This document shows positions 27,878 through 39,697 of a DNA stretch of 64,000 nucleotides, in pieces (position 1 is the stretch's first letter; every line of letters begins with the position of its first letter). The notes under the pieces are model-generated. The model searched no databases. It was given only the letters and a program-made list of their open reading frames with translations, and had not been told where the DNA came from. The position numbers and the translations under genes were made by a program. Source of the stretch: Candidatus Bartonella washoeensis Sb944nv (GTDB taxonomy: Bacteria; Pseudomonadota; Alphaproteobacteria; Rhizobiales; Rhizobiaceae). The DNA lies in contig NZ_JH725022.1 of NCBI RefSeq assembly GCF_000278135.1, positions 380,186 through 444,185 of the forward strand. Reading direction: 5' to 3'.

Positions 27878-29062
27878 GTGAGCAAAACTATGTGTTTAAA
27901 GGTTTTGGGTAATATTTTTCGGTATAATCAAGAGATTGCTCTTTTAGCGATGATAACGGTTCTCGCAGGGTGTAGTTCTGGTACGCAGCGTTTCGCTAAT
28001 AGTTTTTTTCATCGTGCGGTTTCTACTCGGTCAAATATTTCTTCAAATATGCCTACAGATCCACAAATGCTATCGTATGATGGTATGATACAAAGCACTG
28101 AATTACCACCTGTGGAACCGGGTAATGGCTCATGGGCTTCTAAGGATTCTGCATATAATTCTTCACAACAAGGTGAAACGCTCTCTCCTAATAGTCGAAT
28201 CATGGGGACGCCGCCACGCAATCTTGGAACACTTTCTCGTTCACAGATGAATATTGCTCCTATGTTTCGACAAAGCTCTTATATTGTCCAGAGCGGGGAT
28301 ACACTGTTAAGCATTGCACGGCAAATAGGGATCAGTGTAGAGGCATTAAAATTAGAAAATGGTATAAGTAGTAATTCCATTTATATCGGTCAGATACTTA
28401 TGATTCCAAACAGGCGTACAGTAGAAACTTCCAATACTCACAATGAAGGTTGGGGTGCATCAAAAACAGAAACCTCACTTCAGTCTCAAGTTACGTCTTC
28501 TATACAACACCAGAAGGTTCTACCTCTATATAAAACTCCTGCAACAACCGTACCTCCTGCAAAAGTTGACAAGTCAAATGTTGTGCAGAATTCTTCCAGA
28601 CAGATTTCTTCACTGAACTATGACACAGGTGTGGTAGATACAGTAATGAATACGGATAATGATGAGACCCCACAAGCCACAGGAATTTCTAAAATGCGTT
28701 GGCCGGTACGAGGGCGTTTATTAAGTCAGTTTGGTCAAAAGAAAGGAACAACAACTAATCGGGGAATAGATATTGCTGTGCCTGAAGGCTCGTCGGTAAA
28801 GGCAGCGGAAAACGGTATCGTTATCTACGCGAGTGACGGGTTAAAAGAGCTCGGCAATGTTGTTATGATTCGGCACGAAGACAATGTTATTACTATTTAT
28901 GGATATAACAGCAAGCTTGTTGTTAATAGAGGGCAAAGGATACGACGTGGTGATGAGATTGCTAAATCCGGTGTTTCAGGAGATGTTAAAACTCCCCGTG
29001 TTTATTTTGAGGTGCGTAAGAATTCTTTACCTGTTGACCCTATCAAATATTTGGAAAATTAA
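27878..29062 (+). CDS. LysM and degenerate LytM (M23) domain lipoprotein, NlpD-like
   Basis: Envelope lipoprotein, probably a regulator of cell-wall amidases at division. 394 aa from GTG 27878; ATG 27890 is an alternative. Signal peptide with lipobox LAGC (Cys about 32). A low-complexity Ser/Asn-rich region is followed by a LysM domain (about 133-177; SYIVQSGDTLLSIARQIG) and a C-terminal LytM domain (about 275-392). The zinc ligands of active M23 peptidases are altered: NRGID replaces H-x3-D, IYGYNS replaces the usual His, and RVYFEVR replaces LHFE. So it is likely non-catalytic, as in NlpD/EnvC-type activators. It follows pcm and precedes yajC, the rhizobial order. Confidence 0.9.
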   Translation: MSKTMCLKVLGNIFRYNQEIALLAMITVLAGCSSGTQRFANSFFHRAVSTRSNISSNMPTDPQMLSYDGMIQSTELPPVEPGNGSWASKDSAYNSSQQGETLSPNSRIMGTPPRNLGTLSRSQMNIAPMFRQSSYIVQSGDTLLSIARQIGISVEALKLENGISSNSIYIGQILMIPNRRTVETSNTHNEGWGASKTETSLQSQVTSSIQHQKVLPLYKTPATTVPPAKVDKSNVVQNSSRQISSLNYDTGVVDTVMNTDNDETPQATGISKMRWPVRGRLLSQFGQKKGTTTNRGIDIAVPEGSSVKAAENGIVIYASDGLKELGNVVMIRHEDNVITIYGYNSKLVVNRGQRIRRGDEIAKSGVSGDVKTPRVYFEVRKNSLPVDPIKYLEN

Positions 29063-29425
29063 CGCATGATGACATTATTTTGAAAATTCACGGCTTATAT
29101 TAATTTCAAGCAAAACAATCAATGTACTTAATCCTATTCCAGTGGAAAAAGTTATACGTTGGGGGGAGCAATGAGTGTGGCTCATTGAAAGGAAAAAATT
29201 GTTTTTCTGATTAGTGAGATTGCTTATATTCATGATATACCAAAAGAAAAATAAATCTGTTTTTTAGAAGTTTTTTCTCGTTGCCTTTTATCTCTTAAGG
29301 ATTTATTGCCTTTCAACGAAGTTGTATTTACATTATGTAGTTATTGCTCTGTATGATAGATCCTCTAGGAAAGCTTATTTTAGTAGAGTGGGAAATACCT
29401 GAAGTTTAATCTATAGGAGATAAAA
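29063..29425. other. Intergenic region upstream of yajC
   Basis: About 360 bp, no gene. A perfect 7-bp hairpin CAATGAG-tgtgg-CTCATTG (29169-29187) follows a run of G. There is no T-run, so a terminator is unlikely. The yajC ribosome-binding site (TAGGAGA) is at the right end. Confidence 0.45.
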
Positions 29426-29866
29426 ATGTTTATTACTAACGCTCATGCTCAAGTTGCAGGCGGTGTTTCCAATGGGACCTCACTTGTTACTTTCGTCCCG
29501 TTCATTTTGATTTTTGGAATTATGTATTTTTTTATAATTCGCCCACAGCGTGTGCAAATGAAAAAGCGGCAGGAAATGCTTAATGCTGTGCGCCGTGGTG
29601 ATACAGTTATAACGGGTGGTGGTATTATCGGCAAGGTTACGAAAGTTTACGATGAAATTGGTGAATTAGAGGTGGAAATTTGTGATGGAATGCGTATTCG
29701 CGTTATCCGTTCAACATTGTCTGATGTTCGGGTTAAAGGAGAACCAGTTTCGGAAGAAAAAACAAAACTTAATGCTAAAACAAAAACACCACAAAAATCT
29801 AAAGCTGTAACGAAGAAGAATGTGGACAAAGAGAAGAAAGCTGTATCAAAGGAAAGCCGATCCTGA
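29426..29866 (+). CDS. yajC: Preprotein translocase subunit YajC
   Basis: Small inner-membrane partner of SecDF in the holotranslocon. 146 aa; ATG 29426 with TAGGAGA 6-12 nt upstream. N-terminal stretch, then one membrane helix (LVTFVPFILIFGIMYFFIIRPQRVQMKKRQEML), then the conserved RRGDTVITGGGIIGKVTKVYDEIGELEVEI domain. The Lys/Thr-rich C-terminal tail (about 105-146) is an extension. secD/secF, normally next in rhizobia, are not found downstream in this window. Confidence 0.94.
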   Translation: MFITNAHAQVAGGVSNGTSLVTFVPFILIFGIMYFFIIRPQRVQMKKRQEMLNAVRRGDTVITGGGIIGKVTKVYDEIGELEVEICDGMRIRVIRSTLSDVRVKGEPVSEEKTKLNAKTKTPQKSKAVTKKNVDKEKKAVSKESRS

Positions 29867-29920
29867 AGTATAATAAAAATTTATTATCTTTTTTTATAAT
29901 TCATTTTTATAAAAATGCAG

Positions 29921-29942
29921 AGCCCTTGTATAAGGGCTTTTT
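29921..29942 (+). terminator. Rho-independent terminator after yajC
   Basis: Perfect 7-bp stem AGCCCTT/AAGGGCT with a 4-nt loop and T-run, 54 nt after the yajC stop. It makes yajC the end of its transcript, separating it from the Mth938-type gene. Confidence 0.88.
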
Positions 29943-30360
29943 GACTGTATGGGTGGTTTTATAGTCAATAAACAAACGTAATATTCTTTTTTATCCCCCC
30001 CCCAGAAAAAAGAGTTATTTTATTATAGAGTATGCTGGTAATTTTTATTGCCTTTTAAATTAAATCCATTTTTTCATATGATCGAAATTGCTTTTTTGAG
30101 CGAAAAGGGAGAGATAAGAATTTCTTTTTCAGTGAATGATATTTAAATGGATGTGGTATTTGACGGCGTTTTATCGCAAACTTTTTTATATTATCTGTAA
30201 GAGTATTCATCTATTGTTTTTTGCAGTGTCAGGGTAATATTTTTGTATGAAAGACTTTGCATAAATATTGCTATGTGGGTTATTATTGTTTCTTTTCTGG
30301 TCTCTAAAGGTTGAAGGAAAAAACGCGATTGATTTTTCAAAAATTAAAGGACACTTACTG
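29943..30360. other. Intergenic region with a C9 tract
   Basis: About 420 bp between the yajC terminator and the Mth938-type gene. It contains nine consecutive C (29995-30003) flanked by T-rich and A-rich sequence. An upstream in-frame extension of the next gene (from 30268) is hydrophobic but not family-like. Nothing recognisable of secDF. Confidence 0.5.
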
Positions 30361-30747
30361 ATGTTTGATGCAATTCAAATCCGTGAGGCACATTTTCCAG
30401 GGCGTGCACCTATTGATGCTTATGGAAATGGTGGTTTTCGTTTTGCTGATATGTCGCATAGAGGATCTATTATTTGTGTACCATCAGGTGTTTATGGTAT
30501 TGATATGGCAAGACCAGTTCCCACCCAAAAGGACATATCTCGTATATTAGAAGAGTCAGATAAGATTGAGGTTTTATTGGTAGGTACTGGTGTTGAATTA
30601 TTGCCATTGCCCGAAGAGTTACGAGCGCTTTTATGGGGAAAGCATATTTCATCAGATACAATGAGTACAGGGGCAGCAGTACGTACATTTAACGTTTTGT
30701 TAGCAGAAGATCGTGCAGTTGCTGCATTATTGTTTGCTGTAGAATGA
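30361..30747 (+). CDS. Mth938-like domain-containing protein (DUF498 family)
   Basis: 128 aa from ATG 30361 (MFDAIQIREAHFPGRAPIDAYG). An upstream in-frame start at 30268 would add 31 residues (MLCGLLLFLFW...) not seen in the family. Conserved motifs: FPGRAPIDAYGNGGFRFADMSHRGS near the N-terminus, VLLVGTGVELLPLPEELRALL (about 68-88) and MSTGAAVRTFNVLLAEDR near the end. The eukaryotic relative NDUFAF3 assists complex I assembly; a role in the respiratory chain is inference. The stop overlaps the next gene by 4 nt, so the two are coupled. Confidence 0.88.
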   Translation: MFDAIQIREAHFPGRAPIDAYGNGGFRFADMSHRGSIICVPSGVYGIDMARPVPTQKDISRILEESDKIEVLLVGTGVELLPLPEELRALLWGKHISSDTMSTGAAVRTFNVLLAEDRAVAALLFAVE

Positions 30748-31604
30748 TCAATTTTCTTCCTTATAGTTTTGATATTTTACGTGCTACAGATCGTGATCGC
30801 TATATATCAGTTTTATTTGCACCTAAAAAGAAGCGTAGAGCATTGGCCGCTCTTTATGCTTTTAATGCAGAAGTTGCTCGTATTCGTGAAAGTGTGCATG
30901 ATCCGCTTATCGGTGAGATACGATTACGTTGGTGGTATGATTCTATCGCTAACAATGAAATGCAAGAGAGTAAAAACAATCCAATTTTGAGTGATTTGTT
31001 TACGGCAATCAGTCTTTTTAGTTTACCTAAGACAGCTTTTTTACGTTATTGCGATGCACAAATTTTAGATCTTTACCACAATCCGGTAGAAACTCTTCAC
31101 GATCTAGAATTCTATTGTGGCGAGACAGCAAGTATAGTTTTACAACTTTCTTGTCAGATATTAGATCCTGATGTGGAACAAGATTTTGCAGATGCCTATG
31201 AACATGGAGGAATTGCTCAGGGATTAAGTGGTATATTGCGTCTTTTATCATTCATGCCATCACGCTATCAATATTATTTACCTGCCGATATACTCAAAGT
31301 TTTAGGGGTGAATAGGGAAGAATTGGAGGCCAATTGTATCAGTAATGAACAAAAATGCCACATCATTGAAGCTATGGTGGCATTATCAAGAGAGCATTAT
31401 ACTAAGTTTTACGAGCATTTTAGTGTTTTGCCTACAACGCTTAAACCAGCATTTCTTCCATTGGCAATTATACCAGCATCTCTTCAAAAGGCATTACAAT
31501 TGGGAGCAGCAGTTTTTCAAGAAAGCGCAACTTTACCATTGCTTCATCGCTATTGGTTGATAACAAAGGCAGCGGTGAGTGGTCATCTTCCAAAGGTATT
31601 GTAA
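30744..31604 (+). CDS. Phytoene/squalene synthase family protein (NDUFAF6-like)
   Basis: 286 aa with the all-helical trans-isoprenyl-transferase-like fold: N-terminal DRDRYISVLFAPKKKRRALAALYAFNAEVARI, RESVHDPLIGEIRLRWWYDSI (about 50-70), CGETASIVLQLS, and AYEHGGIAQGLSGILRLL (about 150-167). The second Asp-rich motif of true phytoene synthases is not evident, and no carotenoid genes are nearby. Translationally coupled to the Mth938-type (NDUFAF3-like) gene, which suggests the pair acts in complex I assembly, as its eukaryotic relatives do. That function is inference. Confidence 0.85.
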   Translation: MINFLPYSFDILRATDRDRYISVLFAPKKKRRALAALYAFNAEVARIRESVHDPLIGEIRLRWWYDSIANNEMQESKNNPILSDLFTAISLFSLPKTAFLRYCDAQILDLYHNPVETLHDLEFYCGETASIVLQLSCQILDPDVEQDFADAYEHGGIAQGLSGILRLLSFMPSRYQYYLPADILKVLGVNREELEANCISNEQKCHIIEAMVALSREHYTKFYEHFSVLPTTLKPAFLPLAIIPASLQKALQLGAAVFQESATLPLLHRYWLITKAAVSGHLPKVL

Positions 31605-32284
31605 AATAAAAAAACACTAACAGAAAAAAACAATAAAGATACAGAAAGATTTTTCATTGAAAATGAGCAGTGATATTGTGATTCTAATCTATTTTTTTAT
31701 TTTAGAAACAACGTTGACAAGTTAGAGTGCGATAATCTCAAAAGGATAAAAATTTGAACTTATAATTTAAAAAATACCATGTATTTATTTATTGGTAATG
31801 CTCTCCAGTTCATGGATTTGTCTTCGGTAGATACAGAAGAGAACGTAAAAAAATGAAATTAAGCTTATACAATTCATCAGTTGATTTTCTCATGATGCTT
31901 GTTGATACTCAGCACATTGAATGTATCGCTAATCTCTAATTTACTGATAAAGTACGATTTCTGTTTTTATGAGGGAAATCACCTTTCTAGGTGAGAGAAA
32001 AATTCAGTTGTGTAGAGGTTGTGAAATTATAACTAATTACCATTTTTCCGAGAATATTTACAGAATAGCTTCAACAGATAATATTTCTTATGCACTGACA
32101 AAGCTATTTTCCAAATTTCATTCACTCTTTTTTCGCAAAATCGCGAATTTGCAAGCAATCAGATTATTATGCAGATCAGACGCTATTTGCTCCAATATTG
32201 GCAAAGAAAAATTCTTATTTTGCTTTTTCAGCTATAGGTAAAATGCTTAATTAATAAATACTTAAAAAATTATTTTCAACACTT
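31605..32284. other. Intergenic region, nothing supported
   Basis: About 680 bp at the 3' ends of two convergent genes. A frame at 31969-32241 has no family features. A short hairpin TCACCT-ttct-AGGTGA is at 31979-31994. No terminator with a clear T-run was seen for either neighbour. Confidence 0.45.
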
Positions 32285-34174
32285 TCACTGATGAGTGTGA
32301 AAGATTTGATTATAGTTAGCGCTATTAATTTTTAAAGGATGTTCTTTATTGGCAATTTGTAGCATTTCTAGCTTGAGATCTTCTTTTATCATCATATCTA
32401 TATTGTTACGAACCTCGGGTGAAAGGGTATGAGCGGTTATGTCTTTAGGTATGGTCACAGTCTTTATTTGATAAAGAATACGGTTTGTTGCAATCGGACC
32501 TTTTATTATCCCGTAATGACCTTTTGGACTAGAAAATAATGTTTGAATGCCTTCAGGTCCAAGGACTTCAGATGAATCTTGGCGCCGTAAAGCTTGTGTC
32601 GTTTGTTTTGCTGTACCAAGTGCGTGAGCGAGAGAAACAAGGCTTTTTCCTTCAGTAAGCTGTTTGAGAGCATTTTCGGCTTTTTCATCAAGAAGGCGTT
32701 GGGTTTGTTCGCTTTTCCATTGAGAAACGGCATCTTGCTTGACTTCTTCGAGTGTTTTGTCGCGTGCAGGGATGATGGCATCCACTTTATACCAAAGATA
32801 GCCGCCTTCTTGAAGAGAGAGTGGATCAAGATCAACTTCTTCGTTTGATTGATAGATAGAGTTCAGTAAAATATCTTTTTGAGGTAAATCTGTGAGCATT
32901 ATACCTTGAGTTGTTTTTCCTGTTTTATCAAGGGTAACTGTACGTAGAGGTAATTTGTATTGGTTGGCAAGCTCTTTGAGAGAAGCTCCCTCAAAACGTG
33001 CATTTTCGATTGCTGTATAATTATTCCGCATCTCATCTGCAGCGCGATTTTTGGCAAGTGTTTGGCGAATATTTTCTTCTACGTTCTCAAAGGGGAGTAA
33101 GGCAGAAGGCGCAATATCTGTTACACGAATGATAACAGGACCTTGTAAATCATTGATTACAGCGCTGATTTGCCCTTGTTTGAGTTCAAAAATCTCAGAT
33201 GCTAAATAACGAGGAAGTTCACTTTCCGCGAGAGGCCCTTTTGTTATGTCTTTGAGCGTCTTTTTTTCAGCTTTAACGAGCTCATCAAAACTTAATCCAT
33301 CGGCTATTTTTTTTGCTGCATTATCAGCAGCTTCGCGTGTAGGGAATCGTAATTCTTCAATGGTGCGTTTTTCAGGAGCCATAAAACGCGAGGCATTTTG
33401 GGTATAATAAGCTCTTGCTTCATCTGCTGGAATATCTTCCGGTTTTACAAATTCAGCGAGTTTCATAGATAAGAAAGAAACGGTGCGGTATTCAGGAGCA
33501 CGAAATTCATTTCTATGAGTTTCAAACCATTTTTGTAATGTTTCTTGATCAGGATCAGTGGCTGTTTCCTTGTCTTTTAAATTGATAACAACATAATCGG
33601 CAATGCGGGTTTCTTCCTGATAAAGAGAAAGGGCTTTATAAAAGAGATCTGGTGCTTTCATCCCAGATAGCGAAGCTAAAATGAGCTGATTACGTTTTTC
33701 TCTTTTTGTGTAGTAATCAAGGAAAGTATTTTCACTAATTTGTAATTGCTGAAGGTAGTTGCGAAACAAATCTTGATTGAAAACACCATTTTGCTGAAAC
33801 ATCTTGTCAGCACCAATGATGCGGGCTATTGTGTCTTTTGAAAGATTGATTTCCATTTGGCGCACTTGTTCATCAAAAAGCACATCTTGCTGTAACCGAT
33901 TGAAAACAAAAGCAGGAATTCTGTATTTTTGTATTTCATCTGGCGTGAACATTCGCCCAAGATGAGAAGTGAGCGCTAAGCGTAAGCTCTGATCAGCAAG
34001 CGCAAGGCGATAAGTATCAATATCTACTATAGATTTTCCAGAGGTAATAAGATCTCTTTCACTTTTTGTGTGTAACTGCGGTATCCCCCATAACAGGACG
34101 AAGCATAAGAGTAAAATAGCTAAAAAAATCTTAGCAATCCAAGAGTTTGTGGTGTTTCTTATGACCTCAAGCAT
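32285..34174 (-). CDS. ppiD: Peptidyl-prolyl cis-trans isomerase D (SurA N-terminal / parvulin domain)
   Basis: Membrane-anchored periplasmic chaperone near the Sec translocon. 629 aa. Short cytoplasmic start MLEVIRNTTNSWIAKI, one membrane anchor (IFLAILLLCFVLLWGI, about 17-32), SurA_N-like region (about 50-200), and a parvulin-type domain (about 240-360; AARAYYTQN-like PADEARAYYTQN, REAADNAAKKIADGLSFDELV, GPVIIRVTDI). A C-terminal alpha-rich part follows. Divergent from tpiA, which lies 154 bp away, as in rhizobia. Confidence 0.92.
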   Translation of the reverse strand: MLEVIRNTTNSWIAKIFLAILLLCFVLLWGIPQLHTKSERDLITSGKSIVDIDTYRLALADQSLRLALTSHLGRMFTPDEIQKYRIPAFVFNRLQQDVLFDEQVRQMEINLSKDTIARIIGADKMFQQNGVFNQDLFRNYLQQLQISENTFLDYYTKREKRNQLILASLSGMKAPDLFYKALSLYQEETRIADYVVINLKDKETATDPDQETLQKWFETHRNEFRAPEYRTVSFLSMKLAEFVKPEDIPADEARAYYTQNASRFMAPEKRTIEELRFPTREAADNAAKKIADGLSFDELVKAEKKTLKDITKGPLAESELPRYLASEIFELKQGQISAVINDLQGPVIIRVTDIAPSALLPFENVEENIRQTLAKNRAADEMRNNYTAIENARFEGASLKELANQYKLPLRTVTLDKTGKTTQGIMLTDLPQKDILLNSIYQSNEEVDLDPLSLQEGGYLWYKVDAIIPARDKTLEEVKQDAVSQWKSEQTQRLLDEKAENALKQLTEGKSLVSLAHALGTAKQTTQALRRQDSSEVLGPEGIQTLFSSPKGHYGIIKGPIATNRILYQIKTVTIPKDITAHTLSPEVRNNIDMMIKEDLKLEMLQIANKEHPLKINSANYNQIFHTHQ

Positions 34175-34328
34175 CGTTTAATTCCATTTATTAACACAAT
34201 TATCACCAAATCAGTAATGGAATTTGCAATAAAGATGCATAAGATGCAAGCTTAAAGACTTGCTTTCGCTGTGTGATTTGATACCTAGGATAATAAAGAT
34301 GTGTTGTGTGTGCTTTTGAGGTGAAAAT

Positions 34329-35093
34329 ATGACTCCAAATATTAGACCTTTGATTGCTGGAAATTGGAAGATGAATGGGACAGGTGAGTCGCTTGGAGAG
34401 TTGCGTGCCATTGCTGCTGGTGTTAGCTCTGATTTAGGCCGTTTGTTTGAAGCGCTTATTTGTGTTCCGGCAACGCTTTTATCGCGGTCTTTTGATGCGC
34501 TTGATGGCGGAAATCTTCTCTTAGGTGGGCAAAATTGTCATTTTGATGACTATGGTCCTTATACTGGAGATATTTCAGCTTTTATGCTTAAAGAAGCAGG
34601 AGCAAGTCATGTTATTATTGGGCATTCAGAACGTCGCACAGTTTATCAAGAAAGTGATGCAATTGTTTGTGCTAAAGTGCAAGCAGCATGGAGAGCCGGT
34701 CTCATTGCTCTTGTTTGTATTGGAGAAACATTAGAAGAGCGCAAAAGTAATAAAGTTTTCGATGTGCTCACGCGGCAGCTTGAGGGATCATTGCCAGATG
34801 GCGCAACAGCGGAGAATGTCATTATCGCTTATGAACCTGTGTGGGCTATAGGTACTGGTAATACGGCTACTTCAGCAGATATTGCAGAAATACATGCCTT
34901 TATTCATGATAAAATCCGTTCGCGCTTTGGCGATAATGGGAGCAAGATGCGTTTGCTTTATGGTGGATCAGTAAAACCATCGAATGCATTCGAGCTTTTG
35001 AGTGCTGCTCATGTTAATGGTGCTCTGATAGGTGGAGCAAGCTTAAAAGCGATTGATTTTTTAACTATTTGCGATGTTTATCGTAAATTATAA
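34329..35093 (+). CDS. tpiA: Triose-phosphate isomerase
   Basis: Interconverts dihydroxyacetone phosphate and glyceraldehyde 3-phosphate. 254 aa, complete TIM barrel. Catalytic residues visible: Lys in GNWKMNG (about 11-17), His in VIIGHSERR (about 93-101), Glu in AYEPVWAIGTG (about 170-180), plus phosphate-binding LLYGGSVK and GALIGGASL. First of the glycolytic/biosynthetic run tpiA-secG-pyrG-kdsA-eno. Confidence 0.97.
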   Translation: MTPNIRPLIAGNWKMNGTGESLGELRAIAAGVSSDLGRLFEALICVPATLLSRSFDALDGGNLLLGGQNCHFDDYGPYTGDISAFMLKEAGASHVIIGHSERRTVYQESDAIVCAKVQAAWRAGLIALVCIGETLEERKSNKVFDVLTRQLEGSLPDGATAENVIIAYEPVWAIGTGNTATSADIAEIHAFIHDKIRSRFGDNGSKMRLLYGGSVKPSNAFELLSAAHVNGALIGGASLKAIDFLTICDVYRKL

Positions 35094-35175
35094 CAGGGGA
35101 ACCTTGGTTTCCCCCTTGGATTGTGTGCAATTTATGTGTAAATAGCTATAAATAGTTATTTAAAGAGCAGGGTTT

Positions 35176-35631
35176 ATGCAAACAGTACTTATTGTTATCC
35201 ATTTTTTGGTTGTTATTACTTTGGTTGGTATTATATTAATCCAGCCTTCCGAAGGTGGTGGGCTTGGTGTTAGTAGTGGTTCGGGATTGATGAGGACGCG
35301 TGGGTCTAAAAATGCGTTGTCTCGTTTAACGGCTATTTTGGCATGCTGTTTTTTTGCAGTATGCATTGGGCTTACTGTGGTGGGAAGTATATCGAACTCT
35401 GGTTCTGATATTCTCAAGCGTATTCCGGTTAATTCAGAACAAAATCCTATAAATAAAAGCAATTCAGAATCTGCGCCATCATTAGATGAAGGGTCTCAAC
35501 CTTCTATTCTTGAGCAATTGGGTGGTGTTCCGATTCCTACTCAAGAAGAAAACAAATCTGCTGTTCCAGCAACTGAAAGCCCAGTTCCAGCACTCCTTGA
35601 AGATTCAGTTCCTGATAGTGGTATAAATTAG
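35176..35631 (+). CDS. secG: Preprotein translocase subunit SecG
   Basis: Auxiliary subunit of SecYEG. 151 aa. Two membrane segments (LIVIHFLVVITLVGIILIQ and LTAILACCFFAVCIGLTVVG) with the conserved cytoplasmic loop QPSEGGGLGVSSGSGLMRTRGSKNALSR between them. The Pro/Ser/Glu-rich C-terminal tail (about 85-151) is variable across alphaproteobacteria. Placed between tpiA and pyrG as in rhizobia, and followed by a strong terminator. Confidence 0.95.
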   Translation: MQTVLIVIHFLVVITLVGIILIQPSEGGGLGVSSGSGLMRTRGSKNALSRLTAILACCFFAVCIGLTVVGSISNSGSDILKRIPVNSEQNPINKSNSESAPSLDEGSQPSILEQLGGVPIPTQEENKSAVPATESPVPALLEDSVPDSGIN

Positions 35632-35655
35632 TTTTTTAAGCGAGTATAGATTTTT

Positions 35656-35683
35656 AAAAAAGGTGATTTTTTCACCTTTTTTT
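35656..35683 (+). terminator. Rho-independent terminator after secG
   Basis: Stem AAAAAAGGTGA/TCACCTTTTTT with a short T loop and further T residues, 24 nt after secG. The A-rich left arm suggests it may also work for transcription from the other strand. Confidence 0.85.
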
Positions 35684-35740
35684 ATTTTACAGAAGGAAAA
35701 TTTTTTCTTTTTGCATTTTTTTCTGGAAAAATCATTATAA

Positions 35741-37390
<1,650 letters not shown>

Positions 37391-37426
37391 TTCGTAAATT
37401 TGGTTACTTATTTTTTGAGGAATAAA

Positions 37427-38263
37427 ATGTCTCAACCAAATGCCAGTGTGAGAGTTGGAAATATTGTTTTTTCAAATGAAGCGCCTTTTTCATTAATTGT
37501 GGGACCGTGCCAGATGGAAAGTCGAGAACATGCTTTTGAAATGGCTGGTCGGATTAAAACAATTACAGATCAAGTTGGTATTGGGTTTGTTTATAAATCC
37601 AGTTACGATAAAGCCAACAGAACATCTTTGAGTGCAGCACGTGGTATTGGTCTTGAAAAAGCGATGGCTATTTTCTCCGATCTGAAGAAGGAATTTGGCT
37701 GTCCGGTATTGACTGATGTGCATACAGAAGAGCAATGTACAGCTGTTGCTTCTACGGTAGATATTTTGCAAATACCCGCTTTTTTATGCCGTCAAACAGA
37801 TCTTTTGGTGGCAGCAGCCAAAACCGGGCGGGTTATTAATATTAAAAAAGGTCAGTTTTTGGCCCCGTGGGACATGGAAAATGTTTTAAGAAAGGTCGTT
37901 GAAAGCGGTAATTCTAATGTTATGCTTTGTGAACGAGGCACATCGTTTGGTTATAACCGACTTATTTCTGATATGCGTTCATTGCCCATTTTACGTTCAT
38001 TTGGAGCACCTGTTATTTTTGATGCAACACATTCTGTTCAAGAGCCAGGAGGCAAAGGTGATTCGTCTGGTGGACAGCGTCAATTTGTTGAAGTTTTAGC
38101 GCGTGCGGCTGTTTCTGTTGGGATCGCAGGTGTTTTCTTAGAAACGCATCAAGATCCAGATAATGCACCTTCTGATGGACCTAATATGATTAAGATTGAT
38201 CATTTACAAAGACTCCTTGAGACTTTAATGGAATTTGATTATCTGTCCAAAAAGGTAAATTGA
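37427..38263 (+). CDS. kdsA: 2-dehydro-3-deoxyphosphooctonate aldolase (KDO-8-P synthase)
   Basis: Condenses PEP and arabinose 5-phosphate to KDO 8-phosphate for LPS inner core. 278 aa from ATG 37427, with TGAGG 7-11 nt upstream; the TTG at 37400 is too early. Motifs: IVGPCQMESREHAFEMA, YKSSYDKANRTS, GCPVLTDVHTEEQ, QIPAFLCRQTDLL, NIKKGQFLAPWDM, and CERGTSFGYNRLISDMRSLP. Cys/His metal-site residues of class II enzymes were not assigned. Ends 77 nt before eno. Confidence 0.97.
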   Translation: MSQPNASVRVGNIVFSNEAPFSLIVGPCQMESREHAFEMAGRIKTITDQVGIGFVYKSSYDKANRTSLSAARGIGLEKAMAIFSDLKKEFGCPVLTDVHTEEQCTAVASTVDILQIPAFLCRQTDLLVAAAKTGRVINIKKGQFLAPWDMENVLRKVVESGNSNVMLCERGTSFGYNRLISDMRSLPILRSFGAPVIFDATHSVQEPGGKGDSSGGQRQFVEVLARAAVSVGIAGVFLETHQDPDNAPSDGPNMIKIDHLQRLLETLMEFDYLSKKVN

Positions 38264-38304
38264 ATAGTCAATTACAGAGGATATTCCACCATTATGGCGT
38301 TTAG

Positions 38305-39609
<1,305 letters not shown>

Positions 39610-39697
39610 TGGCTGTTGGAAACAGACCTCTTTTTTTATCATGAGGTTTGATGGTTTTATTAATAACATGTGAGCAACAATTTTATAGGTATTAAAG

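Noticed and set aside
31969-32241. 90-aa plus-strand ORF downstream of the phytoene-synthase-family gene
   Set aside because: No family features; intergenic composition.
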